Positions 1-8,580 of a DNA stretch of 64,000 nucleotides are shown in pieces. Within the stretch, counting starts at the first letter, position 1, and each line of letters starts with the position of its first letter. The DNA comes from Enterobacter sp. CC120223-11 (GTDB lineage Bacteria; Pseudomonadota; Gammaproteobacteria; Enterobacterales; Enterobacteriaceae), in NCBI RefSeq assembly GCF_900215375.1, contig NZ_OBEF01000011.1, positions 1 to 64,000 on the forward strand, in the 5' to 3' direction. Position numbers and translations under genes: made by a program. The notes under the pieces were generated by a model that made no database searches, was not told where the DNA came from, and saw only the letters and a list, made by a program, of their open reading frames with translations.

Positions 1-108
1 ATAAAGCTTATAAAGCTTATAAAGCTTATAAAGCTTATAAAGCTTATAAAGCTTATAAAGCTTATAAAGCTTATAAAGCTTATAAAGCTTATAAAACTTA
101 TAAAGCTT
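1..108. repeat. 9-bp tandem repeat, 12 units, inside the cI reading frame
   Basis: Twelve head-to-tail copies of ATAAAGCTT fill the first 108 bases. Only the unit at 91-99 differs (ATAAAACTT). Each unit contains a HindIII site. Because 9 is a multiple of 3, the array stays in frame with the minus-strand repressor gene and encodes repeated Ile-Ser-Phe. The array runs off the left edge, so its true length is unknown. It could be real microsatellite expansion or an artefact at a contig end. Confidence 0.95.
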
Positions 109-608
109 ATGAGGTTATTCTCGACTTTTAGTTGTCCTGCAGGTAAGCGATAAATCTTTCTAAACGACAGATTATCATCAATAGATATTAACCAAAAACC
201 ATCAATTAAATTACTTTCAGAATAATCAACGAAATGAATTATATTTGCATCTTTGATAACATGAATATTTCTAGACGCTACTGGTAATAATTTGTAGTCA
301 AAAGCAATAGCACCGTCTTTAACAAGGATACCGTTGCTTAATGTATAAGCGGGTAGCTCCTCTAAATGTTTAGACGACGAAACGCCTGGTGTTTTTGAAC
401 CTTCACCGGTAACTAACCATTCCAGGGCGACACCTGTCTCTAACGCACACTGAATTACGTAATCAGCTGGAAATGTATCTCGCAAGTAACGGTTTGCCAA
501 AGTACTACTACTGATACCCAATTGATCACACAACGCCTGCTTCGTTGTATATCCGTATGCTTCCAACATGCGGTCAATAGCTGCCTTTCCACCTTTGCGT
601 AAATCCAT
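1..608 (-). CDS. cI: CI-type repressor of a P2/186-like prophage, C-terminus extended by repeat, 3' end outside window
   Basis: I translated this frame by hand from ATG at 608; it is open to the left edge (at least 202 codons). The first about 75 residues look like the helix-turn-helix domain of the 186 family CI repressor: an N-terminal AIDRMLEAYGYTTKQALCDQ, then LGISSSTLANR, then FPADYVIQCALETGVALEWL and TGEG. The middle part matches the CI C-terminal oligomerisation domain in style (LPAGQLKVENN near the end). In 186 CI only some 15-20 residues should follow; here the frame enters (Ile-Ser-Phe)n instead. It is divergent from the Cox-like gene across an operator array, as in P2-like switches. 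Whether the repressor still works is unclear because its natural C-terminus is not seen. Confidence 0.82.
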   Translation of the reverse strand, partial: MDLRKGGKAAIDRMLEAYGYTTKQALCDQLGISSSTLANRYLRDTFPADYVIQCALETGVALEWLVTGEGSKTPGVSSSKHLEELPAYTLSNGILVKDGAIAFDYKLLPVASRNIHVIKDANIIHFVDYSESNLIDGFWLISIDDNLSFRKIYRLPAGQLKVENNLISFISFISFISFISFISFISFISFISFISFISFISF

Positions 609-614
609 AAAAAT

Positions 615-683
615 CCCGAAACGTGAGTAAACTCCTTGAAGATCACGTTTCGTGAGTCTGAATTCATCTCAAACGTGAGTAAA
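615..683. promoter_or_regulatory. prophage CI operator array in the divergent switch region
   Basis: Between cI and the Cox-like gene lie two identical 13-bp copies of AAACGTGAGTAAA, at 619-631 and 671-683, exactly 52 bp apart (about five helical turns). Midway, at 643-655, is a perfect palindrome TCACGTTTCGTGA that contains the same half-site. Evenly spaced sites on one DNA face fit cooperative CI binding. The promoters themselves are not clear to me; TTGAAG at 637-642 is one possible -35. Confidence 0.7.
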
Positions 684-730
684 TCACTTCTAATCCCAGC
701 TCACCACAAGCCAATAGGAGATGTTGCATC

Positions 731-952
731 ATGACCCCTAACATTTCAATCACTCTGAATACGCCGCACGTCACAATCGAACGTTATAGCGAGCTGACCG
801 GGTTACCTGTAGACACCATAAACGACACGCTTGCTGATGGTCGTTTGCCTCGCGACCGTCTGCGTAAGGACAAGAAGCGCGAAAAGGTGATGATTAACAT
901 TGTTGCACTGACTGTAGATGCGCTCTCTGATTGCAATGTCGCTATAAGTTAG
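731..952 (+). CDS. Cox/Apl-like phage regulatory protein
   Basis: This 73-residue protein resembles the small P2/186-family Cox or Apl proteins, which act as excisionase and as repressor of the lysogenic promoter. Visible features are a winged-helix-like N-terminal half (VTIERYSELTGLPVDTI, then DGRLPRDRL), a basic stretch KDKKREK and the typical tail MINIVALTVDAL. AGGAG lies about nine bases before ATG. It is divergent from cI and followed by the cII remnant, which is the P2-like order. The frame is intact although its neighbours are damaged. Confidence 0.75.
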   Translation: MTPNISITLNTPHVTIERYSELTGLPVDTINDTLADGRLPRDRLRKDKKREKVMINIVALTVDALSDCNVAIS

Positions 953-984
953 TTCCATTTTGAGATACATCGAAGCCTCTGACT

Positions 985-1493
985 ATGTTTGACTATCGTG
1001 TTTCCAAACCCCGCATTTTGAAGAAACCTGCCTAGCCTTTGCCTTACGTCACAACATGGCAAAGCTGGCTGAGCGCGCAGAAATGAACGTTCAGACACTG
1101 CGCAACAAGCTGAACCCGGAACAACCGCGCCAGCTCACCGCGCCGGAAATCTGGCTGCATACTGATCTCACTGAGGACTCAACTCTGGTTGATGGCTTTT
1201 TGGCCCAGATTCATTGCCTGCCGTGTGTCCCGTTGAACGAAGTGGCAAGCGAGAAAATGCCACATTATGTGCTGAATGCTACAGCAGAGAACGGGCGTGT
1301 TGCTGCTGGCGCAGTTTCCGTTTAGCCAAAAACGACTGCCAGCCGTCGGCAGACAATCGACAGTATCAACTCAGTTACTCGCTTGATGGCGCTGACGGCT
1401 GTTTCTATGCACGCCAGGCTGCAGCCAAGGCCGGCAATGAAAAACGTGGTTGATGCCGTGACGGGACTGGGTGCTTCATTCGGTCTGATCTGA
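985..1493 (+). pseudogene. cII: cII-like phage regulator, broken by a frameshift and an in-frame stop
   Basis: Three segments together give a protein strongly resembling 186 CII (about 169 residues), the activator of lysogenic establishment. ATG at 985 starts MFDYRVSK, but that frame ends at TAG after 16 codons. A one-base loss in the C-run near 1011-1014 shifts the frame; the next segment reads HFEETCLAFALRHNMAKLAER and continues through TDLTEDSTLVDGFLAQIHCL to GAVSV. An in-frame TAG at 1323-1325 then interrupts it. The same frame resumes with RRQTIDSINSVTRLMALTAV and ends GLGASFGLI at 1493. An internal ATG at 1056 gives an 89-residue fragment that is probably not functional. Confidence 0.85.
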
Positions 1494-1597
1494 GGTGTTG
1501 GGGCTGAACGAGGAAATAAATGGAAGTTATCAGAGTCTGACAAAAGGTTTCTCCTGACATGCTTCCCGTTGATTAATAAGGGCGGAAAATCTCAGGC
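1494..1597. other. unassigned prophage edge between cII remnant and rybB
   Basis: This is about 100 bases with no convincing gene. A ribosome-site-like GAGGAAATAA precedes an ATG at about 1519, but that frame stops after a few codons. The phage to chromosome junction probably lies here, because the DNA to the right (rybB) is core chromosome. Confidence 0.5.
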
Positions 1598-1599
1598 AA

Positions 1600-1680
1600 C
1601 AAAAAACCCATCAACCTTGAACCGAATGCGGCGGGGTTGATGGGCTCCACAAAATGGGGACATCAAAGAAAAGCAGTGGC
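1600..1680 (-). ncRNA. rybB: RybB small RNA
   Basis: The minus strand from 1680 begins GCCACTGCTTTTCTTTGATG, continues TCCCCATTTTGTGGAGCCC and ends in a hairpin with TTTTTT. This matches E. coli RybB (about 79 nt), an Hfq-dependent RNA that silences major outer-membrane protein mRNAs during the sigma-E response. The 5' seed is identical to E. coli as far as I recall it; the hairpin loop differs slightly. Position next to ybjL is also as in E. coli, where the other neighbour is ybjK/rcdA; here that side carries prophage DNA. Confidence 0.95.
1601..1644 (-). terminator. intrinsic terminator of rybB
   Basis: Perfect 10-bp arms CCCATCAACC (1607-1616) and GGTTGATGGG (1635-1644) are followed on the minus strand by six T residues. 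The hairpin forms the 3' part of RybB. Confidence 0.93.
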
Positions 1681-1713
1681 ATAACTTATGACTGACGGAC
1701 TATCGAAAAGTTC
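1681..1713 (-). promoter_or_regulatory. sigma-E promoter of rybB
   Basis: On the minus strand GAACTT (1713-1708) is followed after 16 bases by TCATAA, about 6-11 bases before the RybB 5' end. This fits the sigma-E pattern GGAACTT / TCNNA, and rybB is a known sigma-E target in E. coli. Confidence 0.75.
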
Positions 1714-1755
1714 TGCCCATTTGCGATTTTTTTCGCTGATTGCCTTTCTTCAGAT

Positions 1756-3441
1756 TTATCCCAGGCCTGGCCAGATGACGATAATCAGCGTACCTGCGAG
1801 GGTTAACAACACGTTAGCGATGGCGTAGGTGCCTGCGTAGCCCAGTGCCGGAATGTTGCTGCGTGCGGTATCGCTGATAATTTCCATCGCCGGGGCACAG
1901 GTGCGGGCCCCCATCATGGCACCAAACAGCATGGCACGGTTCATGCGCAGGACGTATGCGCCAAACAGGAAGCAGATAACGACCGGGACGAGGCTGACCA
2001 GCAGACCCGCCACCAGCATCTGACCGCCGACGGCACCGAGGCCGCGGCCGATACCGCTCCCGGCGCTGAGGCCGACGCCTGCCATGAAGACCATCAGGCC
2101 GAACTCTTTCACCATGTTCAGTGCGCCCTGCGGGATGTAGCCGAAGGTCGGGTGGTTAGCTCGCAGGAAGCCGAGCATGATCCCGGCAAACAACAGGCCC
2201 GCCGCGTTACCCACGCCAAAGCTGAACGAGCTGAACTGGAAGGTGATCATGCCGATCATCAGGCCGACGATAAAGAACGCGCAGAAGGCGAGCAGGTCGG
2301 TGACCTGGCTGTGAATCGAGATAAAGCCAATGCGGTCGGCGATGGTTTTCACGCGGCGGGCGTCGCCGCTCACCTGTAATACGTCGCCTTTGTTGAGCAC
2401 GATGTTGTCGTCAATCGGCATTTCAATCTGGCTGCGGATCACGCGGTTGAGGAAGCAGCCGTGGTCGGTGAGCTTCAGCTGCGCCAGCCGGCGGCCAACC
2501 ACGTTGTGGTTCTTGACCACGACTTCTTCGGTGACAATACGCATGTCGAGCAGGTCACGGTCGAAGACTTCTTTGCCGTTACGGAAGCTTGGGTCGAGAC
2601 GGGCATGGGCGTCCGGGTAGCCTACCAGCGCGATTTCATCGCCCATCTGCAATACCGCATCGCCATCCGGGTTCGCCAGAATGCCGTTGCGGCGAATACG
2701 TTCGATATAGCAGCCCGTCTGGCGATAGATGCCCAGCTCGCGCAGGTTTTTGCCGTCGGTCCAGGCCACCAGCTCCGGGCCCACGCGATAGGCGCGGATA
2801 ACCGGCAGGTAAACCTTACGATTCGAATCCGTGTCCAGACCACGCTCGCGGGCGATTTGCTGGGCGCTGGTCTGTAGATCCTGATGCTGAAGTTTTGGCA
2901 GATAGCGTGCGCCGAGGATCAGGCTCACCAGGCCAATCAGATAGGTGAGGGCGTAGCCCAGGCTCAGGTGGTCGAGCGCCGAGGCCAGCTCGTTGCCTGA
3001 CATGCCGGAGTGGCGCAGCGTATCGCCCGCACCGACCAGCACAGGGGTGGAGGTCATGGCGCCCGCCAGCATCCCGGCGGTGAGGCCGATGTCCCAGCCA
3101 AACAGCTTACCCAGACCCAGCGCCATCACCAGCGCAGAGCCGACCATCACCAGCGCCAGCATCAGATAATTCTTGCCGTCGCGAAAAAATATGGAAAAAA
3201 AGTTGGGTCCGGCTTCCACCCCGACGCAGAAAATAAACAGCATAAAGCCGAGATTTAAGGCATCAGTGTTAATACTGAAATGCTGCTGGCCTAATAACAA
3301 AGAGACCACTAAAACGCCAATGGAATTACCGAGTTGGATGGATCCTAGCCGTACTTTGCCAAGACAGAGGCCCAGCGCCAGTACCACAAATAATAACAGG
3401 ATGTAATTCCCATTTAACAAGTCTGCGACGTTTATATTCAC
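1756..3441 (-). CDS. ybjL: YbjL, putative AAE-family transporter with RCK domains
   Basis: This 561-residue inner-membrane protein has the same length as E. coli YbjL, of the aspartate:alanine exchanger (AAE) family; its substrate is not established. The N-terminal about 180 residues are a run of hydrophobic segments (start [19 protein letters not shown]). A central soluble part of about 200 residues contains two RCK_C/TrkA-C-like domains (one near [14 protein letters not shown], one near [12 protein letters not shown]). A second hydrophobic block follows (residue about 385 to the end). It is transcribed away from ybjM as a single gene. The 262-bp gap to ybjM shows no element I can name. Confidence 0.93.
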   Translation of the reverse strand: MNINVADLLNGNYILLLFVVLALGLCLGKVRLGSIQLGNSIGVLVVSLLLGQQHFSINTDALNLGFMLFIFCVGVEAGPNFFSIFFRDGKNYLMLALVMVGSALVMALGLGKLFGWDIGLTAGMLAGAMTSTPVLVGAGDTLRHSGMSGNELASALDHLSLGYALTYLIGLVSLILGARYLPKLQHQDLQTSAQQIARERGLDTDSNRKVYLPVIRAYRVGPELVAWTDGKNLRELGIYRQTGCYIERIRRNGILANPDGDAVLQMGDEIALVGYPDAHARLDPSFRNGKEVFDRDLLDMRIVTEEVVVKNHNVVGRRLAQLKLTDHGCFLNRVIRSQIEMPIDDNIVLNKGDVLQVSGDARRVKTIADRIGFISIHSQVTDLLAFCAFFIVGLMIGMITFQFSSFSFGVGNAAGLLFAGIMLGFLRANHPTFGYIPQGALNMVKEFGLMVFMAGVGLSAGSGIGRGLGAVGGQMLVAGLLVSLVPVVICFLFGAYVLRMNRAMLFGAMMGARTCAPAMEIISDTARSNIPALGYAGTYAIANVLLTLAGTLIIVIWPGLG

Positions 3442-3703
3442 GGAAGCTAACTTCTTGTTTACTAGTAAGTTGTTGAAAGGAATGGCTATTTGGGCTAAGG
3501 TTTTCCCTGTGTCGCCTAAGAATTTTCTATAAACAGGACGACGTTTTTCACCATCAAATTTAGGTCGTTAGTTTAATTGTTTCTGATTGCGGCGGCTAGT
3601 CACAATCTTTTGTCCTTACGTAAGTGCTTTACGGCATGGATTGCCGGAAAACTTTATCTCACTGGGCGTAATTGGGTTTGATAGAGAATGATCAGGAGGA
3701 ATT

Positions 3704-4078
3704 TTGAGATCGGAACGAGCCTGGGCAGGGGTTATCTGCAGCTTTATTCTCTTTATTATGGTGTGCCTTTTTCTGTTACTGAATGTGAACGGTGCCCTTC
3801 GTGCGTCCGGCCATCCTGAACTGGGCCTGCTGTTCTTTGTTATCCCCGGAGTGGCGGCGAGTTTTATCTCAAGCAAACAGCGCGTGTTGTTCCCTCTGCT
3901 GGGTGCCATTCTGGCGACGCCGGTATGTTTGGTGCTGATGCGGGTAGGGGTCTTTTCCGATCGCTCGTTCTGGCAGGAGCTGGCGTGGATTTTCAGTGCG
4001 GTGTTCTGGTGCGCGTTAGGTGCGCTTGGTTATCTGTTTATCAGCGTGCTGATTGGCGCAAAGCGTGGGCGCGACTAA
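3704..4078 (+). CDS. ybjM: YbjM, small inner-membrane protein, TTG start
   Basis: The protein has 124 residues and is homologous to E. coli YbjM (125 residues), whose function is unknown. Four hydrophobic stretches suggest an integral membrane protein: AGVICSFILFIMVCLFLLL, LGLLFFVIPGVAASFI, LLGAILATPVCLVLMRV and the segment ending ALGALGYLFISVLIG. I chose TTG at 3704 because AGGAGG lies five bases upstream and conserved homology starts at RAWAG; no in-frame ATG fits. It converges on grxA with a 15-bp gap. Confidence 0.85.
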   Translation: MRSERAWAGVICSFILFIMVCLFLLLNVNGALRASGHPELGLLFFVIPGVAASFISSKQRVLFPLLGAILATPVCLVLMRVGVFSDRSFWQELAWIFSAVFWCALGALGYLFISVLIGAKRGRD

Positions 4079-4093
4079 CGCCCACGCAAAGTC

Positions 4094-4357
4094 TTACGCG
4101 TAGAGGCCGAGGTTCTCTTTGGCCCAGGCTTCAAAATCGGTAAAGCCGCCGATGTGTTGCTGATCGACGAAGATCTGTGGCACGGTTTCAACCGGTTTGC
4201 CAACGGTCTGCTCCAGATCCGCTTTGCTGATCCCTTCCGCATGGATGTCGATGTAACGGAAGTTAAAATCATCACGCTCATTGGTCAGCTTTTCTGCCAG
4301 CTCTTTCGCACGAACGCAGTAAGGGCAACCTGGACGACCAAAAATAACGGTAAACAT
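4094..4357 (-). CDS. grxA: glutaredoxin 1
   Basis: GrxA is a cytoplasmic glutathione-dependent disulfide reductase that serves ribonucleotide reductase and resets OxyR. The 87-residue sequence begins MFTVIFGRPGCPYCVRAKEL, with the CPYC redox site at residues 11-14; the cis-proline region TVPQIFVD and glutathione-site GGFTDFEAW are present. I start at 4357, where homology to E. coli GrxA (85 residues) begins, rather than at upstream in-frame codons. It is divergent from ybjC; in E. coli grxA is OxyR-dependent, but I could not place an OxyR site. Confidence 0.97.
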   Translation of the reverse strand: MFTVIFGRPGCPYCVRAKELAEKLTNERDDFNFRYIDIHAEGISKADLEQTVGKPVETVPQIFVDQQHIGGFTDFEAWAKENLGLYA

Positions 4358-4521
4358 TGTTTTCTCTCCTGAAACTGAGCCTGACGGCGAATGGCGTTTA
4401 TCATGCCCGTCCTTGCGCGCCGTTGAAAGAAGGTTGTACCTTTCGTTCCGATTCCCGAAGACTTGTTTCGCCAACTACAGTTGCTATCCTCCCCGTTATA
4501 CTCTTCGACCGGAGACTGACC

Positions 4522-4809
4522 ATGCGCTCACTGGGCCGTTTGCCTAAAAGCGTGTTGATTCTGGAAATGTTTGGCATGGCGCTGATGCTGCTGGCCTGGC
4601 TTTCGCTGAATCACTACGTCGCCTTACCCGCGCTGCTGGCCAGCCCAACGGCGGGAATAATAATGATTTTCGCGGGCATTCTGTTGATGATCCCCGCGGC
4701 GGTCGCGCTGCTGCGCGGGGTGGCACAGACCATCGCCCCACAGCTGATGCAGCGTGACGATAAACCCACTTCGCCTGACCAGGAAAAACGCAATGACGCC
4801 GACCATTGA
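4522..4809 (+). CDS. ybjC: YbjC, small membrane protein upstream of nfsA
   Basis: This 95-residue protein has the length of E. coli YbjC; its function is unknown. Two hydrophobic segments are visible: VLILEMFGMALMLLAWLSL and IIMIFAGILLMIPAAVALL, followed by a charged tail (DDKPTSPDQEKRNDADH). GGAGA lies about ten bases before ATG. The 3' end overlaps nfsA by 17 bp, implying translational coupling. In E. coli this promoter belongs to the SoxRS regulon, driving nfsA and rimK; a SoxS site was not identified here by eye. Confidence 0.88.
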   Translation: MRSLGRLPKSVLILEMFGMALMLLAWLSLNHYVALPALLASPTAGIIMIFAGILLMIPAAVALLRGVAQTIAPQLMQRDDKPTSPDQEKRNDADH

Positions 4810-5515
4810 TCTGCTGTTAAGTCACCGATCCATTCGCCATTTCACCGATAAGCCCATGACTCAGGCGCAGCGCGAGGCGATTATCGCCAGCGCTCAGGCG
4901 GCGGCCAGCTCCAGTTTTTTACAGTGCAGCTCCATCGTGCGCGTCACTGATCCGCAGCTTCGCCAGCAATTGGTAGAAATGACCGGCGGGCAGCAGCACG
5001 TGGCGCAGGCGGCGGAGTTCTGGGTATTCTGCGCTGATTTTAATCGCCATCTGCAAATTTGCCCTGAAGCACAGCTGGGGCGTGCGGAACAGCTTTTGCT
5101 CGGCACCGTGGATACGGCGCTGATGGCGCAGAACGCCATGATTGCTGCGGAATCGCTGGGCCTCGGTGGCGTTTATATCGGCGGGATCCGCAACAGTATT
5201 GAAGCCGTTACCGAACTGCTGAAACTTCCTCAGCATGTGCTGCCTCTGTTTGGCCTGTGTCTCGGCTGGCCTGCGGACGACCCGGGCGTTAAGCCGCGCC
5301 TGCCCGCGAGCATTGTGGTGCATGAAAACCAGTACCATCCGGTCGATGAAGCCGAACTGGCGCACTACGACGAAGAGATGGCGAATTACTATCTCTCGCG
5401 CGGCAGCAACACGCGGGCGGATACCTGGAGCGATCATATTCGCCGCACGATCGTCAAAGAGACTCGCCCGTTCATTCTCGACTACCTGCACAAGCAGGGC
5501 TGGGCTATCCGATAA
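4793..5515 (+). CDS. nfsA: oxygen-insensitive NADPH nitroreductase
   Basis: NfsA is a 240-residue FMN flavoprotein that reduces nitroaromatics and quinones by two-electron transfer with NADPH. Length equals E. coli NfsA. The N-terminal TIDLLLSHRSIRHFTDKPM is the FMN phosphate-binding region typical of the family; GLGGVYIGGIRN and FGLCLGWPAD are the other conserved blocks. ATG at 4793 was chosen over an upstream in-frame start because it matches the family N-terminus. It overlaps ybjC and is followed by rimK after 57 bp. Confidence 0.96.
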   Translation: MTPTIDLLLSHRSIRHFTDKPMTQAQREAIIASAQAAASSSFLQCSSIVRVTDPQLRQQLVEMTGGQQHVAQAAEFWVFCADFNRHLQICPEAQLGRAEQLLLGTVDTALMAQNAMIAAESLGLGGVYIGGIRNSIEAVTELLKLPQHVLPLFGLCLGWPADDPGVKPRLPASIVVHENQYHPVDEAELAHYDEEMANYYLSRGSNTRADTWSDHIRRTIVKETRPFILDYLHKQGWAIR

Positions 5516-5572
5516 ATTTCTCTCCGGGTATGATGTGGCTGTTTTTTTCAGGTCATCACAGTGAGGTGCAGG

Positions 5573-6475
5573 GTGAAAATCGCCATTTTGTCCCGGGACG
5601 GAACGCTCTGGTCCTGTAAACGTCTGCGTGAGGCCGCGATAAAGCGCGGCCATCTGGTCGAAATTCTCGATCCGCTTTCCTGCTATATGAACATCAGCCC
5701 GGCGGCCTCTTCGATTCATTACAAGGGCCGCCAGCTTCCGCATTATGACGCGGTGATCCCGCGTATCGGCTCGGCGATTACCTTCTACGGCACCGCCGCG
5801 CTGCGCCAGTTTGAAATGCTCGGCAGCTATCCGCTCAATGAATCCGTCGCCATTACCCGCGCCCGCGACAAGCTGCGTTCGTTGCAGCTGCTTGCCCGGC
5901 AGGGCATTGATTTGCCCGTGACCGGCATTGCCCATTCGCCGGACGACACCAGCGATCTTATCGATATGGTTGGCGGCGCGCCGCTGGTGGTCAAGCTGGT
6001 GGAAGGCACTCAGGGCATCGGCGTGGTGCTGGCCGAAACGCGCCAGGCGGCGGAAAGCGTGATTGACGCCTTTCGCGGGCTGAACGCGCACATCCTGGTG
6101 CAGGAGTATATTCAGGAGGCCAAAGGCTGTGATATTCGCTGCCTGGTTGTAGGGAATGACGTTGTGGCGGCCATTGAACGTCGGGCAAAGGAGGGGGATT
6201 TCCGCTCGAACCTGCACCGCGGCGGTGTGGCGACCGTGGCAAATATCACGCCCCTTGAGCGTGAAATCGCCATCAAAGCAGCTCATACCCTCGGCCTGGA
6301 CGTGGCTGGTGTCGACATTCTGCGCGCCAGTCGTGGCCCGCTGGTGATGGAAGTGAATGCCTCGCCGGGCCTCGAAGGGATCGAAAAAACCACCGGGATG
6401 GATATCGCGGGGAAAATGATCGAATGGATTGAACGCCAGGCCCGGCCTGGATTTTGTCTGAAAACGGGTGGCTAG
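5573..6475 (+). CDS. rimK: RimK, ribosomal protein S6-L-glutamate ligase, GTG start
   Basis: RimK is an ATP-grasp enzyme that adds glutamates to the C-terminus of ribosomal protein S6. The product has 300 residues, equal to E. coli. Visible are the N-terminal [20 protein letters not shown], the ATP-binding loop [15 protein letters not shown], the substrate strand [19 protein letters not shown] and the metal-binding end [17 protein letters not shown] at 5573 aligns with the family start; upstream in-frame codons would add MRCR. Third gene of the ybjC-nfsA-rimK-ybjN group. Confidence 0.96.
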   Translation: MKIAILSRDGTLWSCKRLREAAIKRGHLVEILDPLSCYMNISPAASSIHYKGRQLPHYDAVIPRIGSAITFYGTAALRQFEMLGSYPLNESVAITRARDKLRSLQLLARQGIDLPVTGIAHSPDDTSDLIDMVGGAPLVVKLVEGTQGIGVVLAETRQAAESVIDAFRGLNAHILVQEYIQEAKGCDIRCLVVGNDVVAAIERRAKEGDFRSNLHRGGVATVANITPLEREIAIKAAHTLGLDVAGVDILRASRGPLVMEVNASPGLEGIEKTTGMDIAGKMIEWIERQARPGFCLKTGG

Positions 6476-6581
6476 CACAGGATTTCACCTGTTTCGTAGC
6501 ATCTGAACGCTTTTTTGCGTAACCTGTAGCGCGTTTCATTAGGGTTACGCTTTTCTTTCACAGCATGAGGTTTCAGGGTTT

Positions 6582-7061
6582 ATGGATTCACTCGTCGTTC
6601 CGGGTCTGGACACGCTGCGTAAATGGCTCGACGAAATGGGCATCAGCTTCTATGAGTGCGATACCTGTCAGGCGTTGCACCTGCCGCATATGCAGAATTT
6701 TGATGGCATCTTTGACGCTAAGCTCGATCTGCTGGATAACGTGGTGCTGTTCTCGGCGCTGGCGGAAGTCCGGCCTTCAGCCCTGCTGCCGCTGGCCTCG
6801 GACCTCTCTTCCATCAACGCCAGCTCGCTGACGGTGAAAGCGTTCCTCGATATTCAGGATGATAACCTGCCGAAGCTGGTGGTGTGTCAGTCGCTTTCGG
6901 TGAACGTGGGCGTCACCCGCGAGCAGTTCGAATGGTTCTTCCGCCAGAGTGAAGAGCAGGTCTCAATGGTGATCCTTGAAGCCGCCTCTCACCAGCTGCT
7001 GTTTAAAGGCGATGAAGAAGAACAACCTGTCGAAGAGTCGCAGCTCCATTTTCTTCACTAA
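6582..7061 (+). CDS. ybjN: YbjN, putative sensory transduction regulator family protein
   Basis: This 159-residue soluble protein closely matches E. coli YbjN (158 residues), a fold related to type III secretion chaperones; in E. coli it affects motility, biofilm and acid stress. It starts MDSLVVPGLDTLRKWLDEM and ends with an acidic DEEEQPVEE tail. It lies 106 bp after rimK. The closing hairpin at 7077-7103 (10-bp arms, one G-T pair) could end the transcript but lacks a T tract. Confidence 0.93.
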   Translation: MDSLVVPGLDTLRKWLDEMGISFYECDTCQALHLPHMQNFDGIFDAKLDLLDNVVLFSALAEVRPSALLPLASDLSSINASSLTVKAFLDIQDDNLPKLVVCQSLSVNVGVTREQFEWFFRQSEEQVSMVILEAASHQLLFKGDEEEQPVEESQLHFLH

Positions 7062-7467
7062 GCCTGTCCTTTCCCGACGCAGTCGCCACCAGCGCGGCTG
7101 CGTAAACCCCCGCAATATTCTGTCGTTAACCTCTTCTTAAAGAATTATTCACTGCTGCAATGCGACGGATGGCTTACGCCATAAAGTGATCTTGCATAAA
7201 AAATTGATAAAAGACGTTTTTTCACCCGGGCTATAGCGGCCAACCCTGGCTAAAGTTATTCTTGCGAAGCCTCAATCAGGGCGCGCGAAACACTGCGTTT
7301 ATCGCGATGTGTCGCGCATTATCCTGAAGCAATCGCGAGCAAACCCTGCCAGGAGAGGACCTGTCTCCTTTTCTTTGCAGAATGACAAAATATGCATGCT
7401 TTTTGCATGTATCGGCTGGCATCTGTTTTGGTCCAAATGTTAACGGACGTTGATAAGGAAAAGAGAT
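7062..7467 (+). promoter_or_regulatory. 406-bp ybjN-potF intergenic region with several hairpins
   Basis: No gene is seen. From left to right: a 10-bp-arm hairpin at 7077-7103; a longer inverted repeat near 7281-7319 (arms GCGCGAAACAC and GTGTCGCGC, one bulge); a weak terminator-like stem at 7351-7376 (AGGAGA / TCTCCT then TTTTCTTT); and ATGCA / TGCAT arms near 7393-7408. AAGGAAAAGAG precedes potF. The potF promoter and perhaps a structured leader lie here; I could not assign a -35/-10 pair. Confidence 0.5.
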
Positions 7468-8580
7468 ATGACCGCCTTAAATAAGAAATGGTTAGCGGGT
7501 CTGGTTGCGGGGGCGCTGATGGCCGTCTCCGCAGGTGCGCTCGCCGCTGAACAAAAAACGCTGCATATTTACAACTGGTCTGACTATATCGCCCCGGACA
7601 CGCTGGATAATTTCACCAAAGAAACCGGCATCAAGGTTGTGTACGACGTCTTTGACTCCAACGAAGTGCTGGAAGGCAAACTGATGGCGGGCAGCACCGG
7701 TTATGACCTCGTGGTGCCGTCTTCGCAGTTCCTTGAGCGTCAGTCGCAGGCGGGCATATTCCAGCCGATTGATAAGAGCAAACTGTCGAACTACAAAAAC
7801 CTCGATCCGGAAATGCTCAAACTGGTGGCGCAAAACGACCACGACAACAAATACGGCATTCCGTACATGATGGTCACCACCGGCATCGGCTATAACGTCG
7901 ACAAGGTAAAAGCGGCGCTGGGCAAAGATGCCCCGGTGAACAGCTGGGACCTGATCCTCAAGCCTGAAAACCTCGAAAAACTGAAAAGCTGCGGCGTCTC
8001 ATTCCTTGATGCCCCAAGCGAAGTGTATGCCGCCGTGCTGCACTATTTGGGCAAAGATCCGAACAGCTCAGACCCGAAAGACTACAGCGGTGCGGCGAAC
8101 GACCTGCTGCTGAAGCTGCGTCCTTCCGTCCGCTATTTCCATTCATCTCAGTACATTAACGACCTGGCAAACGGCGATATCTGCGTGTCGATTGGCTGGT
8201 CCGGCGATATTTTGCAGGCGGCAAACCGCGCGAAAGAAGCCAAAAATGGGGTGAACATTGCCTACACCATTCCGAAAGAAGGGGCGATGGTCTACTTCGA
8301 TATGTTCGCGATTCCGAAAGATGCGAAAAACACCGAGGAAGCCTATCAGTTCCTGAACTACCTGCTGCGTCCGGATGTGGTGGCGAATATCAGTAACCAC
8401 GTCTATTACGCCAACGCCAATAAAGAAGCGACGGCGCTGCTGAACCCTGAAGTGCGCGACAACCCAGGCATTTATCCGCCAGCGGATGTGCGTGCGAAGC
8501 TGTTCACCCAGTCCGTACTGTCACCAAAAATTGACCGTGTGATCACTCGTTCGTGGACCAAAGTGAAAACCGGGAAGTAA
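7468..8580 (+). CDS. potF: PotF, periplasmic putrescine-binding protein
   Basis: This is the 370-residue substrate-binding protein of the PotFGHI putrescine ABC importer; same length as E. coli. A Sec signal peptide ends ...SAGALA before [11 protein letters not shown]. Residues lining the putrescine site in E. coli PotF are recognisable: the YNWSDY block, Ser in VVPSSQFL, Glu in DAPSEV, Trp and Asp in IGWSGD, Asp in YFDMFAIP and Tyr in [12 protein letters not shown] at 7468 follows AAGGAAAAGAG. First gene of potFGHI. Confidence 0.97.
   Translation: MTALNKKWLAGLVAGALMAVSAGALAAEQKTLHIYNWSDYIAPDTLDNFTKETGIKVVYDVFDSNEVLEGKLMAGSTGYDLVVPSSQFLERQSQAGIFQPIDKSKLSNYKNLDPEMLKLVAQNDHDNKYGIPYMMVTTGIGYNVDKVKAALGKDAPVNSWDLILKPENLEKLKSCGVSFLDAPSEVYAAVLHYLGKDPNSSDPKDYSGAANDLLLKLRPSVRYFHSSQYINDLANGDICVSIGWSGDILQAANRAKEAKNGVNIAYTIPKEGAMVYFDMFAIPKDAKNTEEAYQFLNYLLRPDVVANISNHVYYANANKEATALLNPEVRDNPGIYPPADVRAKLFTQSVLSPKIDRVITRSWTKVKTGK

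Noticed and set aside
1-108. CRISPR-like or origin iteron array
   Set aside because: Units are 9 bp without spacers and lie in frame inside a repressor gene; nothing points to CRISPR or a replication origin.
455-667. Minus-strand frame of 70 codons in the prophage switch region
   Set aside because: It overlaps the CI operators and the cI start in another frame and has no ribosome site or recognisable domain.
1322-1543. Minus-strand frame of 73 codons over the cII remnant
   Set aside because: The plus-strand cII homology explains the sequence; the antisense frame has no family features.
4919-6478. Long minus-strand open frame of about 519 codons
   Set aside because: It lies antisense over nfsA and rimK, which have clear homologues, correct starts and operon structure. 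Long antisense frames are common in high-GC coding DNA.
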